64,000 nt of DNA from Antilocapra americana (Eukaryota; Chordata; Mammalia; Artiodactyla; Antilocapridae), in assembly GCA_007570785.1 (NCBI GenBank), contig ML664183.1:17965368-18029367 (forward strand), given 5' to 3'. Positions 24,304-35,929 of the stretch are shown in pieces. Numbering within the stretch: position 1 is the stretch's first letter; every line of letters begins with the position of its first letter. The notes below the pieces were generated by a model. That model did not search any database, had not been told where the DNA came from, and was given only the letters and a program-made list of their open reading frames with translations. A program made the translations under genes and the position numbers.

Positions 24304-24373
24304 TGAAAGATGTTTTCAGAGTCCAGAGTGCTAACCATTACACGATGGAACCGCTCCTTGAAAGATGTTTTCA
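24304..24373 (-). pseudogene. Retroposed tRNA-Gln 5' half with 15-bp target duplications
   Basis: On the minus strand 24352-24319 reads GGTTCCATCGTGTAATGG, then TTAGCACTCTGGACTC: the 5' end of tRNA-Gln through the D arm and anticodon stem into the anticodon loop, with one difference from the common gene (C for G at position 9). It is 34 nt, or 37 if the shared TGA at the flank is counted. The perfect 15-bp repeat TGAAAGATGTTTTCA flanks it at 24304-24318 and 24359-24373. Six extra bases (GCTCCT, plus strand) lie at the tRNA 5' side. There is no 3' half and no A tail. It is not a functional tRNA gene. Confidence 0.9.
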
Positions 24374-24896
24374 ATAGTGATCGTTTTTTTTCTTTTCTCC
24401 ATCCTCAGTCCCATATTGTGATAAACCTTAGTATTGCAGCAGCTTCTTAAGCAGCATCCTTGACCAGTTTTTTCAGTCTTCAGTTCATTCAATACCATGC
24501 TCTTGGATTAATTTTCCTAAAACACAACTTGGGTCATGTCACTTCCTGGCTCTTCCTTTCTGTGATGGAGTGTATGTGGTCTTTGTTAGTCAGCTTGGCA
24601 TCCCAGGACTTGCTTTAGTCTGGCACACATCTGCCTTCTCAAATGACTTTTTTCCCCATTCACCTTTCTGCTTGCCAGAGTTCTCTACTCTACCCAAAAT
24701 GAATATCTGAGTCCATATCTGCTTTTTCAACATTGCATCTTTGTGATTTTTCTTTCTCCTCCCCAAAACATCATCCTGTTCTTCATTTATTCAGATCCTA
24801 TTCTTACTCTAGCTCTTAACACACGTTTCTACCAAAAGTTTTTTTTTTCCCTCCCAACGTGCTGAATATAAATACAAGAAAATTATACCTGAGCTA
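24374..24896. other. Unique sequence
   Basis: No exon or repeat recognised apart from short T runs. Confidence 0.4.
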
Positions 24897-25078
24897 TACA
24901 CAACCGCCTGCAACGTGGGAGACCTGGGTTCGATCCCTGGATTGGGAAGATCCTCTGGAGAAGGGAACAGCTACCCACTCCAGTGTTTTGGCCTGGAGAA
25001 TTCCATGGACAAAGGAGCTTGGCAAGCTACAGTCCATGGGGTCACAAAGAATCAGAAACAACTGAACAACTTTAACTT
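24897..25078 (+). mobile_element. Bov-tA SINE, slightly 5'-truncated
   Basis: Sense copy starting inside the tRNA head (CTGGGTTCGATCCCTGGATT is intact) through the Bov-A module (CACTCCAGTGTTTTGGCC) to the end CTGAACAACTTTAACTT. Confidence 0.9.
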
Positions 25079-25139
25079 GTACACATTTAATGAATTCTTG
25101 TATTGAAACATTTAAGATTACATTAAGTAAAGATACTTG

Positions 25140-25220
25140 TGAAATCTGGAACATATACATTACATGTATATGAGTATGTGTTTGTATGTACACATACATA
25201 TGTGTATATATACACACAAG
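25140..25220. repeat. Degenerate TATG/CACA microsatellite
   Basis: Alternating purine-pyrimidine sequence such as GTATGTACACATACATATGT, with many self-complementary words. Low complexity only. Confidence 0.8.
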
Positions 25221-25369
25221 GTGGTACAATGTCAGTTTACCTAAAAAATGCTATATCTGTCTTTTTGATGGTAGGCTATATATCTGAATTCATTTATGTC
25301 CAAAATATAGCAATTGATTTTATAATATAAATATTTGATAGTGGAATGGATAATTGGAGTCTTTGATTA

Positions 25370-25560
25370 TGGCTCAGCTGATAAAGAATCTGCCTGCACT
25401 GCAAGAGAGCTGGGTTTGACTCTTGGGTTGGAAAGATCCCCTGGAGAAGGGAAAGGCTACCCACTCCAGTATTCTGGCTAATCCATGGAGAATTCCATGG
25501 CCTGTATAGTCCATGGGGTGGCAAAGAGTCGGAAATGACTGAGTGACTTTCACTTTTCAC
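25370..25560 (+). mobile_element. Bov-tA SINE
   Basis: Sense copy: TGGCTCAGCTGATAAAGAAT head, GATCCCCTGGAGAAGGGAAA module and GAGTGACTTTCACTTTT tail. The middle holds a small internal duplication around ATCCATGG and TTCCATGG. Confidence 0.9.
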
Positions 25561-25681
25561 TTGATCAGTTAGGACAGTTCCTTGAGATTGAAGGTAGCTA
25601 AAATAATTCAATAATTCTTTGCCAACTGTTGATCCTAATGAACTAAATAAGGCTTTTGACTTAAAGCTTCCTTACTAAGTT

Positions 25682-25890
25682 GGGGCTTCTCAGGTGACTC
25701 AGTGGTAAAGAATCCACTTGGCAAGAAGGAGATGCAAGCTTGATCCCTGGGTTGGGAAGATCCCCTAGAGAAGGAAATGGCAACTCACTCCAGTATTCTT
25801 GCCTGGGAAATTCCATGAACAGAGGAGGATGGTGGGTTACAGTCCTTGGGGGTCACAAAGAGTCAGAAACAACTTAGCAATTAAACAACT
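25682..25890 (+). mobile_element. Bov-tA SINE
   Basis: Sense copy: GGCTTCTCAGGTGACTCAGT head and GAGAAGGAAATGGCAACTCA module, ending ACTTAGCAATTAAACAACTA. It is the third same-strand copy within 1 kb. Confidence 0.92.
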
Positions 25891-26073
25891 ACATTCTTAA
25901 TAAATTATAACACAGAAAGAAAAGTGCATAAGTCATAAGTTTATAGTTCAGTGAAGTTATCTGAAGTCTCACTATTATAATCACTATTCAGATCAATAAA
26001 CAACTTTCCCAGCACCTCAGAAGTCTCCTTTATACTGTTTCCTGATCATGAGTCCTGAGTTCTGCCCCCAATT
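25891..26073. other. Unique sequence
   Basis: Nothing recognised. Confidence 0.35.
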
Positions 26074-27288
26074 TAACCATTCAGTTCAGTTCAGTTGCTC
26101 AGTTGTGTCCGACTCTTTGTGACCCCATGAACTGCAGCACGCCATGCCTCCCTGTCCATCACCAACTCCTGGAGTCCACCCAAACCCATGGCCATTGGGT
26201 CAATGGTGCCATCCAGCCATCTCATTCTCTTTCGTCCCCTTCTCCTCCTGCCCTTAATCTTTCCCAGAATCAGGGTCTTTTTTAATGAATCAGATCTTCA
26301 CATCAGGTGGCCAAAGTACTGGAGTTTCAGCTTCAACATCAGTCCTTCCAATGAACACCCAGGACTGATCTCCTTTAGGATGGATTGGTTGGATCTCCTT
26401 GCAGGCCAAGGGACACTCAAGAGTCTTCTCCAACACCACAGTTCAAAACCATCAATTCTTCGGGGCTTGGCTTTCTTTATAGTCCAACTTTCACATCCAT
26501 ACATGACCACTGGAAAAACCATAGCCTTGACTAGATGGACCTTTGTTGGCAAAGTAATGTCTTTGCTTTTTAATATGCTGTCTAGGTTGGTCATAACTTT
26601 CCTTCCAAGGAGTAAGCATCTTTTAATTTCATTGCTGCAATCACCATCTGCAGTGATTTTGGAGCCCAGAAAAATTAAGTCAGCCACTGTTTCCACTGTT
26701 TCCCCATCTATCTGCCATGAAGTGACAGGACCAGATTTAATGATCTTAGTTTTCTGAATGTTGAGCTTTAAGCCAACTTTGTCACTCTCCTCTTTCGCTT
26801 TCATCAAGAAGCTCTTTAGTTCTTCTTCCCATTCTGCCATAAGGGTGCTATCATCTGCATATCTGAGGTTATTGATATTTCTCCCAGCAATCTTGATTCC
26901 AGCTGTGCTTCCTGCAGCCCAGCATTTCTCATGATGTACTCTGCATATAAGTTAAATAAGCAGGATGACAATATACAGCCTTGACGTACTCCTTTTCCTA
27001 TTTGGAACCAGTCTGTTGTTCCATGTTGAGTTCTAACTGTTGCTTCCTGACCTGCATACAGGTTTCTCAAGAGACAGGTCAGGTGGTCTGGTATTCCCAT
27101 CTCTTTCAGAATTTTCCACAGTCTATTGTGATCCACACAGTCAAAGGCTTTGGCATAGTCAATAAAGCAGAAATAGTTGTTTTTCTGGAACTCTCTTGCC
27201 TTTTCAGTGATCCATCGGATGTTGCCAATCTGATTCCTCTGCCTTTTCTAAAATCAGCTTGAAGATCTGGAAGTTCAAAGTAACCATT
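26074..27288 (-). mobile_element. BovB LINE 3' end with 8-bp target duplication
   Basis: 5'-truncated BovB, about 1.2 kb, minus strand. The right half encodes reverse-transcriptase fingers/palm sequence (IGKGVRQGCILS on the minus strand, in the frame 26816-27136) and the left half the conserved C-terminal region (frame 26298-26840). The YADD catalytic region is damaged by a frameshift. TAACCATT flanks it at 26074-26081 and 27281-27288. The CAGTTCAGTTCAGTTG repeat marks the element's 3' tail. Confidence 0.9.
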
Positions 27289-28015
27289 ATCTTCATCATA
27301 AATTATTTTTTGCCCAGTTTTGAATTTTTAAAAAAGAAATCATACAATATGTATCATTTTATTTCTGCCTTGTTTGCTGAGTGTTGCTCATGAGTTTTAC
27401 TGCTGTTGTTGCTTGAAGCAATGTCTACTTATTTTTACTGTCTTCCATATTTATTGTATAAATGCAATTATTGTTCTAATGTTGATAATTATTTATGTTG
27501 TCAGTTTGGGTATATTATAAATAGTGTTTTCGCAGGTATTCTTGCTCACATCGTTGGTGATTTATGTACCTATTTTTCTTGGCATATCCCTATATTTGGC
27601 ATTTCTAGATAAAGAGATAGTCATATGTTCAGTTTATGTAGAAACTGACACAGTTTTCCCTAGTGGCTATATGAATTTTTACCCTCAGTAGTATCACAAT
27701 GAGGCTTTTCTTGTTGTACAAACCCTCTAACGTTTGTTGTTGAGATTTTTTTTTTCTTTCAATTTTAGCCATTTGAGTAGGTATGTAGTGATTATCTCAT
27801 TGAATTTAATTTACACTTTCCTACTGATTAATGAAATTGGGCAATTTTTCATATGCTCATTTGCTATTTGAATATCTTATTTAGTCAAAGACCTTGAAAT
27901 TTTCAAGTTTTTTTTGTCAATTTCTATATGTCTTCTGACTTTTAGAAATTCCCAATTTAGTCTAGACATAAATCTTTTGCTGAGTAAATGCTTTACAAAT
28001 ATCTTTTCCTATTTT

Positions 28016-28302
28016 GTAATTTGCCTCTTTTTTTTCCCTCCCTTTTATTGTTTTTGCCATGCAATGTCATGATATCACCATGGGTTTACATATGCTCCCC
28101 CTCCAGAAACCCCTCCCTCCCCCCCCTCCTCCCTCCCCCCCCCTGGGAAATCTCGATGCACCAGACCCGAGAATCAATCCTGGGCTGGCGATTGATTAGA
28201 CATATGATAATTAACATGTTTCAATGCCATTCTCCCATATCATCCCACCCTTTCCCTCATCCACAGAGTCCACGAGTCTATTCTATACGTAATTTGCCTC
28301 TT
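28016..28302 (-). mobile_element. Short young L1 3' insertion with perfect 14-bp target duplication
   Basis: A 259-bp 5'-truncated ruminant L1 3' UTR (pyrimidine-rich tract, then GGGCTGGCGATTGATTAGAC) lies in the old L1. GTAATTTGCCTCTT is repeated exactly at 28016-28029 and 28289-28302. Confidence 0.95.
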
Positions 28303-28334
28303 GAATCCTTTAATATTATCTTTAAAAAAAAATA

Positions 28335-28620
28335 AACTTGATTTTTAGAGCACTTTTAGATCCACAGCAAAATTGAGTGTAAGGTACAGAGATTGCACAT
28401 ATACTCCCTGCCCCCACATTCATTTGCATAGCTTCCTCTACTATCAAAATCTTGTTTAAAAGTAGTACATTTATTAGAACTGATGAGCCAGCACTGACAC
28501 ATCATTATCACCCAAAGTTTGTAATTTACATTAGGATTCATTTTGGTGTTGTGCATTCTATGTGTTTTGACAAATGTATAATGACATGTATCCACCTTAA
28601 TGGTGCCTTTTAGTCAAGAG
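28335..28620. repeat. Ancient interspersed repeat, family not named
   Basis: Blocks such as AAATTGAGTGTAAGGTACAG, GACACATCATTATCACCCAA and TTTGACAAATGTATAATGAC belong to a common old mammalian repeat that I recognise by wording but cannot name safely. It sits between parts of the old L1. Confidence 0.5.
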
Positions 28621-29103
28621 AATTCTCTAATTGTAATATGGTTCATTTCATGAATTTTTTTCCTTGTGGTGAGAACTTTTTATATCTTGTTTAAGACATC
28701 CTCACATATTATAAGTTCATGGATATGGTTTTTTATGTTATGTTTAGAAGCTTCATATTTAGATCTAACCTTTCACATTTAGATCTACAATTCATCTGGA
28801 ACTGAATCACTGTATATGACATCAGGAAGCATAAGGTTAATTTTTTTTTCATATGGATAGTTGATTGATACAACTCTACTTATTGAAAAAACGATCATTT
28901 GTGTAGTAATACATTTGTTGTAAATCAAGAGGAAACAAATATAGGTTTATTTCAGGAATCCATATTCTAGTCTATTGAGCCATTTGTTTATCTTTTCACC
29001 ACTGCCACACTCTTAATTATGCAGCTTTATAGTAACTCTTGATATGCAGTAATGTATGTCCTTCAAATTTGTTCTTTTTCAAGATACTCTTAGATGTTTT
29101 CTT

Positions 29104-29298
29104 GCAATGTGAAAGTGAAAGTAGCTCAGTCGTGTCCGACTCTGCAACCCTATGGACTATGCAGTCCATGGAATTCTCTAGGCCAGAATACTGAGGTGGA
29201 TCTTCCCAAGGGGAATCTTCCCAACCCAGGGACCGAACCTAGGTCTTCCGCATTGTAGGTGGATTCTTTACCAGCTGAGCCACAAGGGAAACCCTTAC
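29104..29298 (-). mobile_element. Bov-tA SINE
   Basis: Antisense copy: CTCAGTCGTGTCCGACTCTG at the left; CCCAGGGACCGAACCTAGGT and CAGCTGAGCCACAAGGGAAA at the right. It is inserted in the old L1. Confidence 0.92.
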
Positions 29299-30260
29299 AT
29301 ATTTTGCAATGTAATTCTTTATAAATTTTGGAATTTCCACACACAAAAAAACTAAACTTTTGTTTGGAATTGAATTGAAACTTTGAATCAACTTAAAGAG
29401 GACTGACACTTTTACAATATTGAGTTTTCTAGGGGATGAATATTTTTCTCTGTGTGATATAAAGTGTTTTCCCTATTTTATTATGGGGCTTCCCTGACTA
29501 TTTTATTATGATTGTAAATAGTTTTACAATGAGATGTCTAGGGTATGTGTATTTGTGTGTCTCTCCAAATGTATTTTGTATTTATTGTACTAGTGGTTTG
29601 CAGTGATTCTTGAAATCATGGCTTGATGCAGCTTTCTTCAGTTTTGGAAAATCCTCAGCCATCATTTCTTCAAACATTGCTTCTTCCCTGTTCTCTCTTT
29701 CCTCTCTTTTTGGGACTCCAATTATATATAGATTTGACCTTTTCCGTATAACACCACATCTCATATTTTTTTTTCAGTGTTTTATTCTTTTCCTCTATTT
29801 ACTCTAGCTATTTTATTTGGACTTATCTTCTGATTTACTAATTCTGTCTCCTGCTATTAAACATAAATGCAGAATTATAAAAAAGTTAGTTACTGCTATT
29901 TTCAGCTCTAAAATTTCTTTCATAGTTTCCAGGTTTCTGTTAATACCAACAACATTTCCATCATATTCCTAAGGCATATTTGTCACAATTATGTTGATGT
30001 CCATATCACATAATTCCAACATCAGGATCTCCCATCAGTCTTCTCTCTCTCTTTTTTTTTTTTTTGTAACTTTAGGTTATGGAATATTATCTCTGTATAC
30101 CTAGCTGTTTATGATTGAATTCTGGATGTGGTACATGAAAAATTGTAATTTGAGGTTCTGGGTCATGAAATCTTCCTTCATTGCACAGTTACTTTTGCCC
30201 TTGACACACAGGCTGGTGAGGGTCATGTCACCTTAGTCCAGTTATGGATTGAGCAGATTT

Positions 30261-32027
30261 GAAGATGTCTCCATCTTTATGAGTAATGGAATAGTAACAC
30301 ATAAGATTTAGCTTTATGATTTTGAAATGGTTGGGCTTGGACTCCAATTTTACCCCTTTAGCCCATGAGACTTATAGAACCTGTCTTCTACTTCTTAGCT
30401 GCAGCTTCTTATCTATATTGTTATTTATCTTCTTAGGAATGTTTTGTAGTTGGTAAATGCCTCAAAAGGGCAGTATATGTTGACTTGAACTCTCATTTTG
30501 TCTGAGATATTAGCCCTTCAGTTCTGTACTACTTGGAAAATTTCCAGCGCTTTAAGCATATTTTGACCCTACTTTTCTAGTTATTTTTGGTGGGAAGGTT
30601 GGTCAGCAACTAGGTAATTTTTTTATCCCTAGAAGAAGAATCAGTAAGAAAGCTTTCAGATACATATCCAACAACTATTGTCTAATTAAAACATGAGTGG
30701 TTTAAAAGAAAAGAACAAATGTGCTGTTAATTTTGATTCATGTTAGTATTTTAAATTTTTATAATTTTCATAGGAAGATCTTAAATTAATTTTTGAATGT
30801 CAGTGTGCACTTTTAGAGAAATGTAAATATTTATTTGAATTCTAACTTGAAAAAAGTTGGGTAAACTTTATATACTGTCAAGAGGGTGCCAATTGTTGGT
30901 TCTTATGTTGATATTTTTTCCTTGTTAGGATTAGTTTTAAAAGGTGATCAACAGTGGCATTTATTGTCAGGAAGTTAATGAATACTTCACATTTCAAGTA
31001 TCTTGCTAAGAGTCATTATTTTCTAAGTTAGTTTAATTCCAGTATCCATATAAATGTCAAGTTTCCATTTGTATTATTAAAGACATTTTAACAAATAGAG
31101 CTTATTTGAAGGTCTGCTAATTATTGTCAAAGGAAGCCAGTGTGATTTACCTGCCAATATGATTTACTTCAATAATGAATACATTAAACAAACATATACA
31201 GTACTCAACTCATATGGAATAGAAAATGTGAACAGTAGAGGGTGCAATTGCACCTTTAGTTCTACATTTTAGCCCGTAGAAATTAGCATTTAATAGCTGA
31301 GAGAAAAATTTGAAGAATTTACTGAATGTGCATGATTTATGGAATTGTGTTTAAAATAAAATAAATCATGTAAAGCAGAAGTATAAATTCCAAAACTGTG
31401 TAATGTTTTCTTTTACCTTGCACTTTTAGAAAGTGACAAATTTAAATCTCAATTAGAAACTATTTCCAAAAAAATATTGTTTATCTGAATAAATAATTTT
31501 TTTCACATATAAAGAGATAAGGTATGCATATAGCGTTAAGATATTTCTCTTTTATAGAGCTTAGTTACTGTTAATCAAAAATATTTTTTCCTTTTGGGAA
31601 ATAACTGCTTCCAAAAGGAATTGGTAACTGCAATACCACAAGACTTCGATTTCTTAGGAAAAAATATAAAGCAGGCCCACTAGAAATAAATGATGCCATG
31701 TCAAGAGGGTTCTTACATTCAATAGTTAATTATATTCAGTTTTTGTTGAAGACCCAGAAGTTTCAGACAGTTGCAAATCAGAAACTTCAATTTCTCTCCT
31801 GAAACAGCTTTGTCCTATTATAGTGTAAAGCTTCATTTATATAGATTAGTGGAGGATATGTGTGTAAAGCTTTGAATTTTTATCTCCAAGGTTGACTCTC
31901 TTCCATAAGTAGAGGTCTCCTTTTGTGTTTTTCATAGGAAAAATTTGGCTTAGGTTTTTCTAAGTTTGACAAAAATTAGCTTTATCACAAACCTATATAC
32001 CTGTGTAGTAAATTTGTATAATGTAGG
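30261..32027. other. Unique AT-rich sequence
   Basis: About 1.8 kb with no exon, RNA gene or repeat recognised. Confidence 0.45.
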
Positions 32028-32252
32028 AAAAATCCCGTGGACAGAGGATCCTGGTGGGCTGCTGTCCATAGAGTCGCACAGAGTTGGACACGACTGAAGC
32101 GACTAGCATGCATGCATGCACTGGAGAAGGAAATGGCAACCCACTCCAGTGTTCTTGCCTGGAGAATCCCAGGGACAGAGGAGCCTGGTGGGCTGCCGTC
32201 TACGGGGTCGCACAGAGTCGGACACGACTGAAGTGACTTAGCAGCAGCAACA
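32028..32252 (+). mobile_element. Bov-A2 SINE (dimer)
   Basis: Two Bov-A modules in series, both ending GGACACGACTGAAG-GACT, joined by a (GCAT)n linker at about 32107-32121, with a GCAGCAGCAA tail. This is the dimer layout of Bov-A2; no tRNA head is present. Confidence 0.93.
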
Positions 32253-32466
32253 GGAAAACTTCTTGCAGATTATTTGAAGTTATAGGAAACATATACCAGA
32301 TAAATATTCATTTTTTTGCATTAACAAACTTTACATTCCTGGCTTTTGGCTTAATTGAACAGTAATTTAGCATTTAGCTTTCTGCTAACACCTAAAGGTT
32401 AGCATTGAAGGATTTGGTTTGTTAACTGGTATTAAATGTATGCTTTTGTTTGAAGGGCCCCTCCTG
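32253..32466. other. Unique sequence
   Basis: Nothing recognised. Confidence 0.35.
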
Positions 32467-32510
32467 ATATTCTATAGAATATATTTCCTTTATATTCTAT
32501 ATAAAGGAAA
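32467..32510. repeat. Two adjoining perfect inverted repeats
   Basis: A 16-bp palindrome ATATTCTATAGAATAT (32467-32482) is followed at once by 12-bp arms TTTCCTTTATAT (32484-32495) and ATATAAAGGAAA (32499-32510) around a 3-base loop. These are AT-rich cruciform-prone elements of no known function. Confidence 0.9.
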
Positions 32511-33318
32511 GAATGAGAGAGGAGAGGAAGAGAAACTTATTACTTTAAGAATTAAATCATTGAATTTAAAGTATTATTGGAGATAAATTTGCTCTTTGAA
32601 CTTGATTTTCAATCTGAACTTCCAGAGCCATTGTAAATGAGGTGATCAGACAGAGCAGTCTTGGTTAATAATCACTGCCATAGGGTACTTATAATTGGAA
32701 GCATCTGCCCTCAATATGAAACAAATTTTCTAAAAGATGTAGGTGTTAAGAAGGACTACTAAAAACAGGCCAAATACAAATAAAGCAATTGGGTTTTTGA
32801 AGGAGTAGCTAGAACTTGTGAAGGAAAGAAAATTTGGGGGGGAACAAAAGGAAAAAATTTGCAGACTTGATGATGCTATGGATGCTGCCAGTGTTATATA
32901 AAAGATCACTGAACCTTGAACACAATATATTATAAGTTTCAGATAAGAAAGACTCTGAGATTATAGCAATTTAAAGGTACATTAGAGAGTTGATTGTCAA
33001 GTGTAATTTAAAAAGGTGGTTGGGTATCAAAAAATAGCATTTCCTAGAAATATTTCAGGATGGCAGGTAGAAAGCACAATTATCATGAGTCTTAATCAGG
33101 CAAATATGTGGTTTAAAGAGTGATGTTTATGTTTTTATTTTTTTCTGCAGAAAGAAAGCACATATTTAAACTGAACCTCTGATCAATTTGATTTATTCCA
33201 CACAGAAAGAATATGCAGGGCTAATGTATATCCATTTTCTGAAAAATTAAAGTATCATATTTTTCATGTTGCCTTTTGCTACCATGTTATAGAGACATTC
33301 ATTGCCTGTATTCACTTG
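32511..33318. other. Unique AT-rich sequence
   Basis: No exon or repeat recognised. Confidence 0.4.
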
Positions 33319-33410
33319 TATACACACACACCATATATCCTGTACACATCTATATACAACTGTGTATGCATACACACACATATACACAAACATACACATA
33401 CATACAATGC
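33319..33410. repeat. Degenerate CA/TACA microsatellite
   Basis: Imperfect ACACACAC and ATACATAC units, for example CATACACACACATATACACA. Confidence 0.88.
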
Positions 33411-33814
33411 ATATTCCAGGCTAATTTTGGTCACAATATTTTAGTTTCAAAGTTTTCACCTAAGTGGATTTTTTTTGAGTGGTTAGACCCACATTTGAAC
33501 TTCCTAGGGGCAAAAGATACCACAAGTATTTTCATGAAGAACATAGAAAATCAGTGCTATTTAGAACCCAGACAATCACATGACTTGCAGATTTCCTGAA
33601 TGAGACCTGGGCATTTAGGGTAGCTGGCCCTCATGGATAGTTGTAGTGAAGTTTCTGAGGCTTATGATGCATATATTTCTGAGTGACACACGAGTGAGGG
33701 GTGAAAATGAAATCCATATTACATTGCATCAAAGGTCACTTAGTTCAGTTTGTTGGCTGGACCTCTTGGTGGAGAAAGGGACATTTTTTTTCTGTTTATT
33801 GATGGTGGTGTGTT
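33411..33814. other. Unique sequence
   Basis: No exon or repeat recognised. Confidence 0.4.
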
Positions 33815-34250
33815 GTAAATACTAAATAAATATTTGTTGAATTTATTTAGTCCTACTTTTGTTCATTCAATGTGGTTAGCAAATATGTAGGAAGGGCCTA
33901 CTTATTCTAGGTGTTGGTGAACAAGAGAGAGTTCCCTGCTTTCTTGCAGTTTACAGTCTAATGGATCAGATAACTATTAACAAGTATCCTTGCAAATAAT
34001 ATATAATTAGAAATCATGAAAGTGCTATTTTAAGGGAAAATATAGAGATGATTCAGAAAGATTATCAGAAAAAGTGGTATATGAGAAAAGAACTAAAGAA
34101 TGAGATCATTGAATTACTGACTCAAGAGGTGAGAAAGGTAGTGACTTGAGAAGCAATGGGACTAGTATTTTAGGATGGTAAAGGAGGTTAGGAGAAGGAT
34201 TTTCCAGGCAGAAAAGGAATGACAAGTGGAAAAGTTCTAAAATGTTAAGC
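33815..34250 (-). repeat. Ancient LINE (L2/CR1-like) 3' region
   Basis: Reverse copy: ATAAATATTTGTTGAA, GGTGTTGGTGAACAAGAGAG, CAGTTTACAGTCTAATGGAT, AAAGTGCTATTTTAAGGG, then TTTTCCAGGCAGAAAAGGAA. The order is right for a known ancient LINE end, but the family is uncertain. Confidence 0.55.
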
Positions 34251-34302
34251 TGAAATTGCTTGGTGCCTGCAGATTTATAAGAAGTAAAATATAACACGTA
34301 TG

Positions 34303-34853
34303 TCAGTTCATTTCAGTTGAGTCTCTCGGTCATGTCCGACTCTCTGCGACCCCAAGGACTGCAGCACGCCAGGCTTCCCTGTCCTTCACTGACTCCTGGA
34401 GCTTGTTCAAACTCATGTCCATCGAGTTGGTGATGCCATCTCATCCTCTGTCGTCCCCTTCTTTTCCTGCCTTCAGTCTTCCCCAGCATCAGAGTCTTTT
34501 CCAGTGAGTCAGTTCTTCACATCAGGTGGCCAAAGTATTGGAGTTTCAGCTTCAGCATCAGTCCTTCCAATGAGTATTCAGGACTTATTGCCTTTAGGAT
34601 GGACATGTTGGGTCTCCTTGCAGTCCAAGGGACTCTCAAGAGTCTTCTCCAACACCACAGTTGAAAAGCATGAGTTCTTGGGCCCTCAGCTTTCTTTACA
34701 TTCTGTCTAACTCTCAAATCCATATATGACTACTGGAAAAAAACCATAGCTTTGACTAGACAGACCTTTGTGGGCAAAGTAATGTCTCTGTTTTTTAATA
34801 AACTGTCTAGGTTTGTCATAGCTTTTCTTCTAAGGAGCAAGCATCTTTTAATA
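34303..34853 (-). mobile_element. BovB LINE 3' end
   Basis: 5'-truncated minus-strand BovB: CGGTCATGTCCGACTCTCTG, CAGCACGCCAGGCTTCCCTG, then the ORF C-terminal region up to TCTAAGGAGCAAGCATCTTT. A small deletion is seen after GGTGATGCCATCTCATCC. No clear target duplication found. Confidence 0.93.
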
Positions 34854-35929
34854 ATATGTTTGTAATTAATTATTACTCAGTTACACGCCTGATTGCAACC
34901 CTATTATTGTTTTTCCTTGAACATTTTCCCAACCTGAACAATAGTCCTACGACCCAGCCTAATTTATAGAAAGGAAATGTGATTATGGGTCAAACGGCAA
35001 TATAAGTCCTTCCTGTAAGCACCATATTTGTCATGTGTTCATGGTTTTCTGTCATGTCATTGGCTGTGGTCCCAGGCTGGGTAAATTGTGGGTTTAAAGA
35101 GGAGATACTGGCAGTTGGCAGTACCGTTGTTGGGACCGGAAAGAACTGTTCATTCTTGTCCCTGATACTGCTGTGTAGGTAAATTTTAACAAGGAATTCC
35201 ACAAATGGGGAAGGTGCTTGTAGTTTTTAATAAATTATCTAATTTACTTTTAAACACTAAATACTCAAGTTCAACACTTAAAGTATTATAACAGGGAAAG
35301 TCTAGGTGTTTAAATCAACTTTCTGCATTTATATGTATTTTGGAGATTAATAGAACATATGGAAATAGTAAAAGTTCTGAGAAATAATGTAGACAGAAAT
35401 CTGTTTTATTGAACTTTTTCAGTGTCTCCAAAGCAAAACCTTTTTGGCCTTGGAACCTTTTTTTCTTACACTTATCACCATTTTAAGGAACTAGTGTTCT
35501 TTAGTTCACATTTTGAAGGAATATGGGGCTCTCGTATATGCTCTAATGTTTGAGAGCTTTCAGAATTATTGGGTTGCTAGCAAAGCTGTCCATTGACCTC
35601 AGAGTTTAGATTTTGTACCAGCTGTGACTGTATTATTTTTCTTGGTTATTTGTGTTTTCTTCATCAGTTATTCCAATTTCTCACAATTGACTATTCCCTG
35701 ATTCCAGAACATGAAAATTATGTAGTGTGTTAATACTTTGTTCTATAGATGTATTGGTGATTAAAATACACATACTTAGAGTGTTAAAGTACAAAATAAT
35801 TTTTTGAAAATAAAAATGTAATGCAAATTTTACATGCTGTGTATTTCAATGCATTTTAAAATAGCATCTTTACTGTCTTTTTCTTTGCAAAATTTTTGTT
35901 TAGTACTCCAGTGTGTGGGTGCATATCAA
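34854..35929. other. Unique AT-rich sequence
   Basis: No exon or repeat recognised. Confidence 0.4.

Larger units (their letters stand above)
27430..30260 (-). mobile_element. Old L1 (L1M-type) relic, minus strand, internally deleted
   Basis: Antisense L1 read from the 3' side at the left to ORF1 at the right. ORF2-derived blocks occupy about 27430-28015 and 28640-29480. ORF1 sequence lies near 29600-29760, where the minus strand still reads IIGVPKREEREN and FEEMMAEDFPKLKK, an L1 ORF1p signature. Much of ORF2 is missing between these, so there was a large deletion or there are two relics. It is interrupted by a young L1, an undetermined old repeat and a Bov-tA. Confidence 0.72.

Noticed and set aside
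26298..27136. Reverse-transcriptase-like proteins on the minus strand
   Set aside because: They are parts of a truncated BovB with target duplications, broken by frameshifts; not a host gene or a novel reverse transcriptase.
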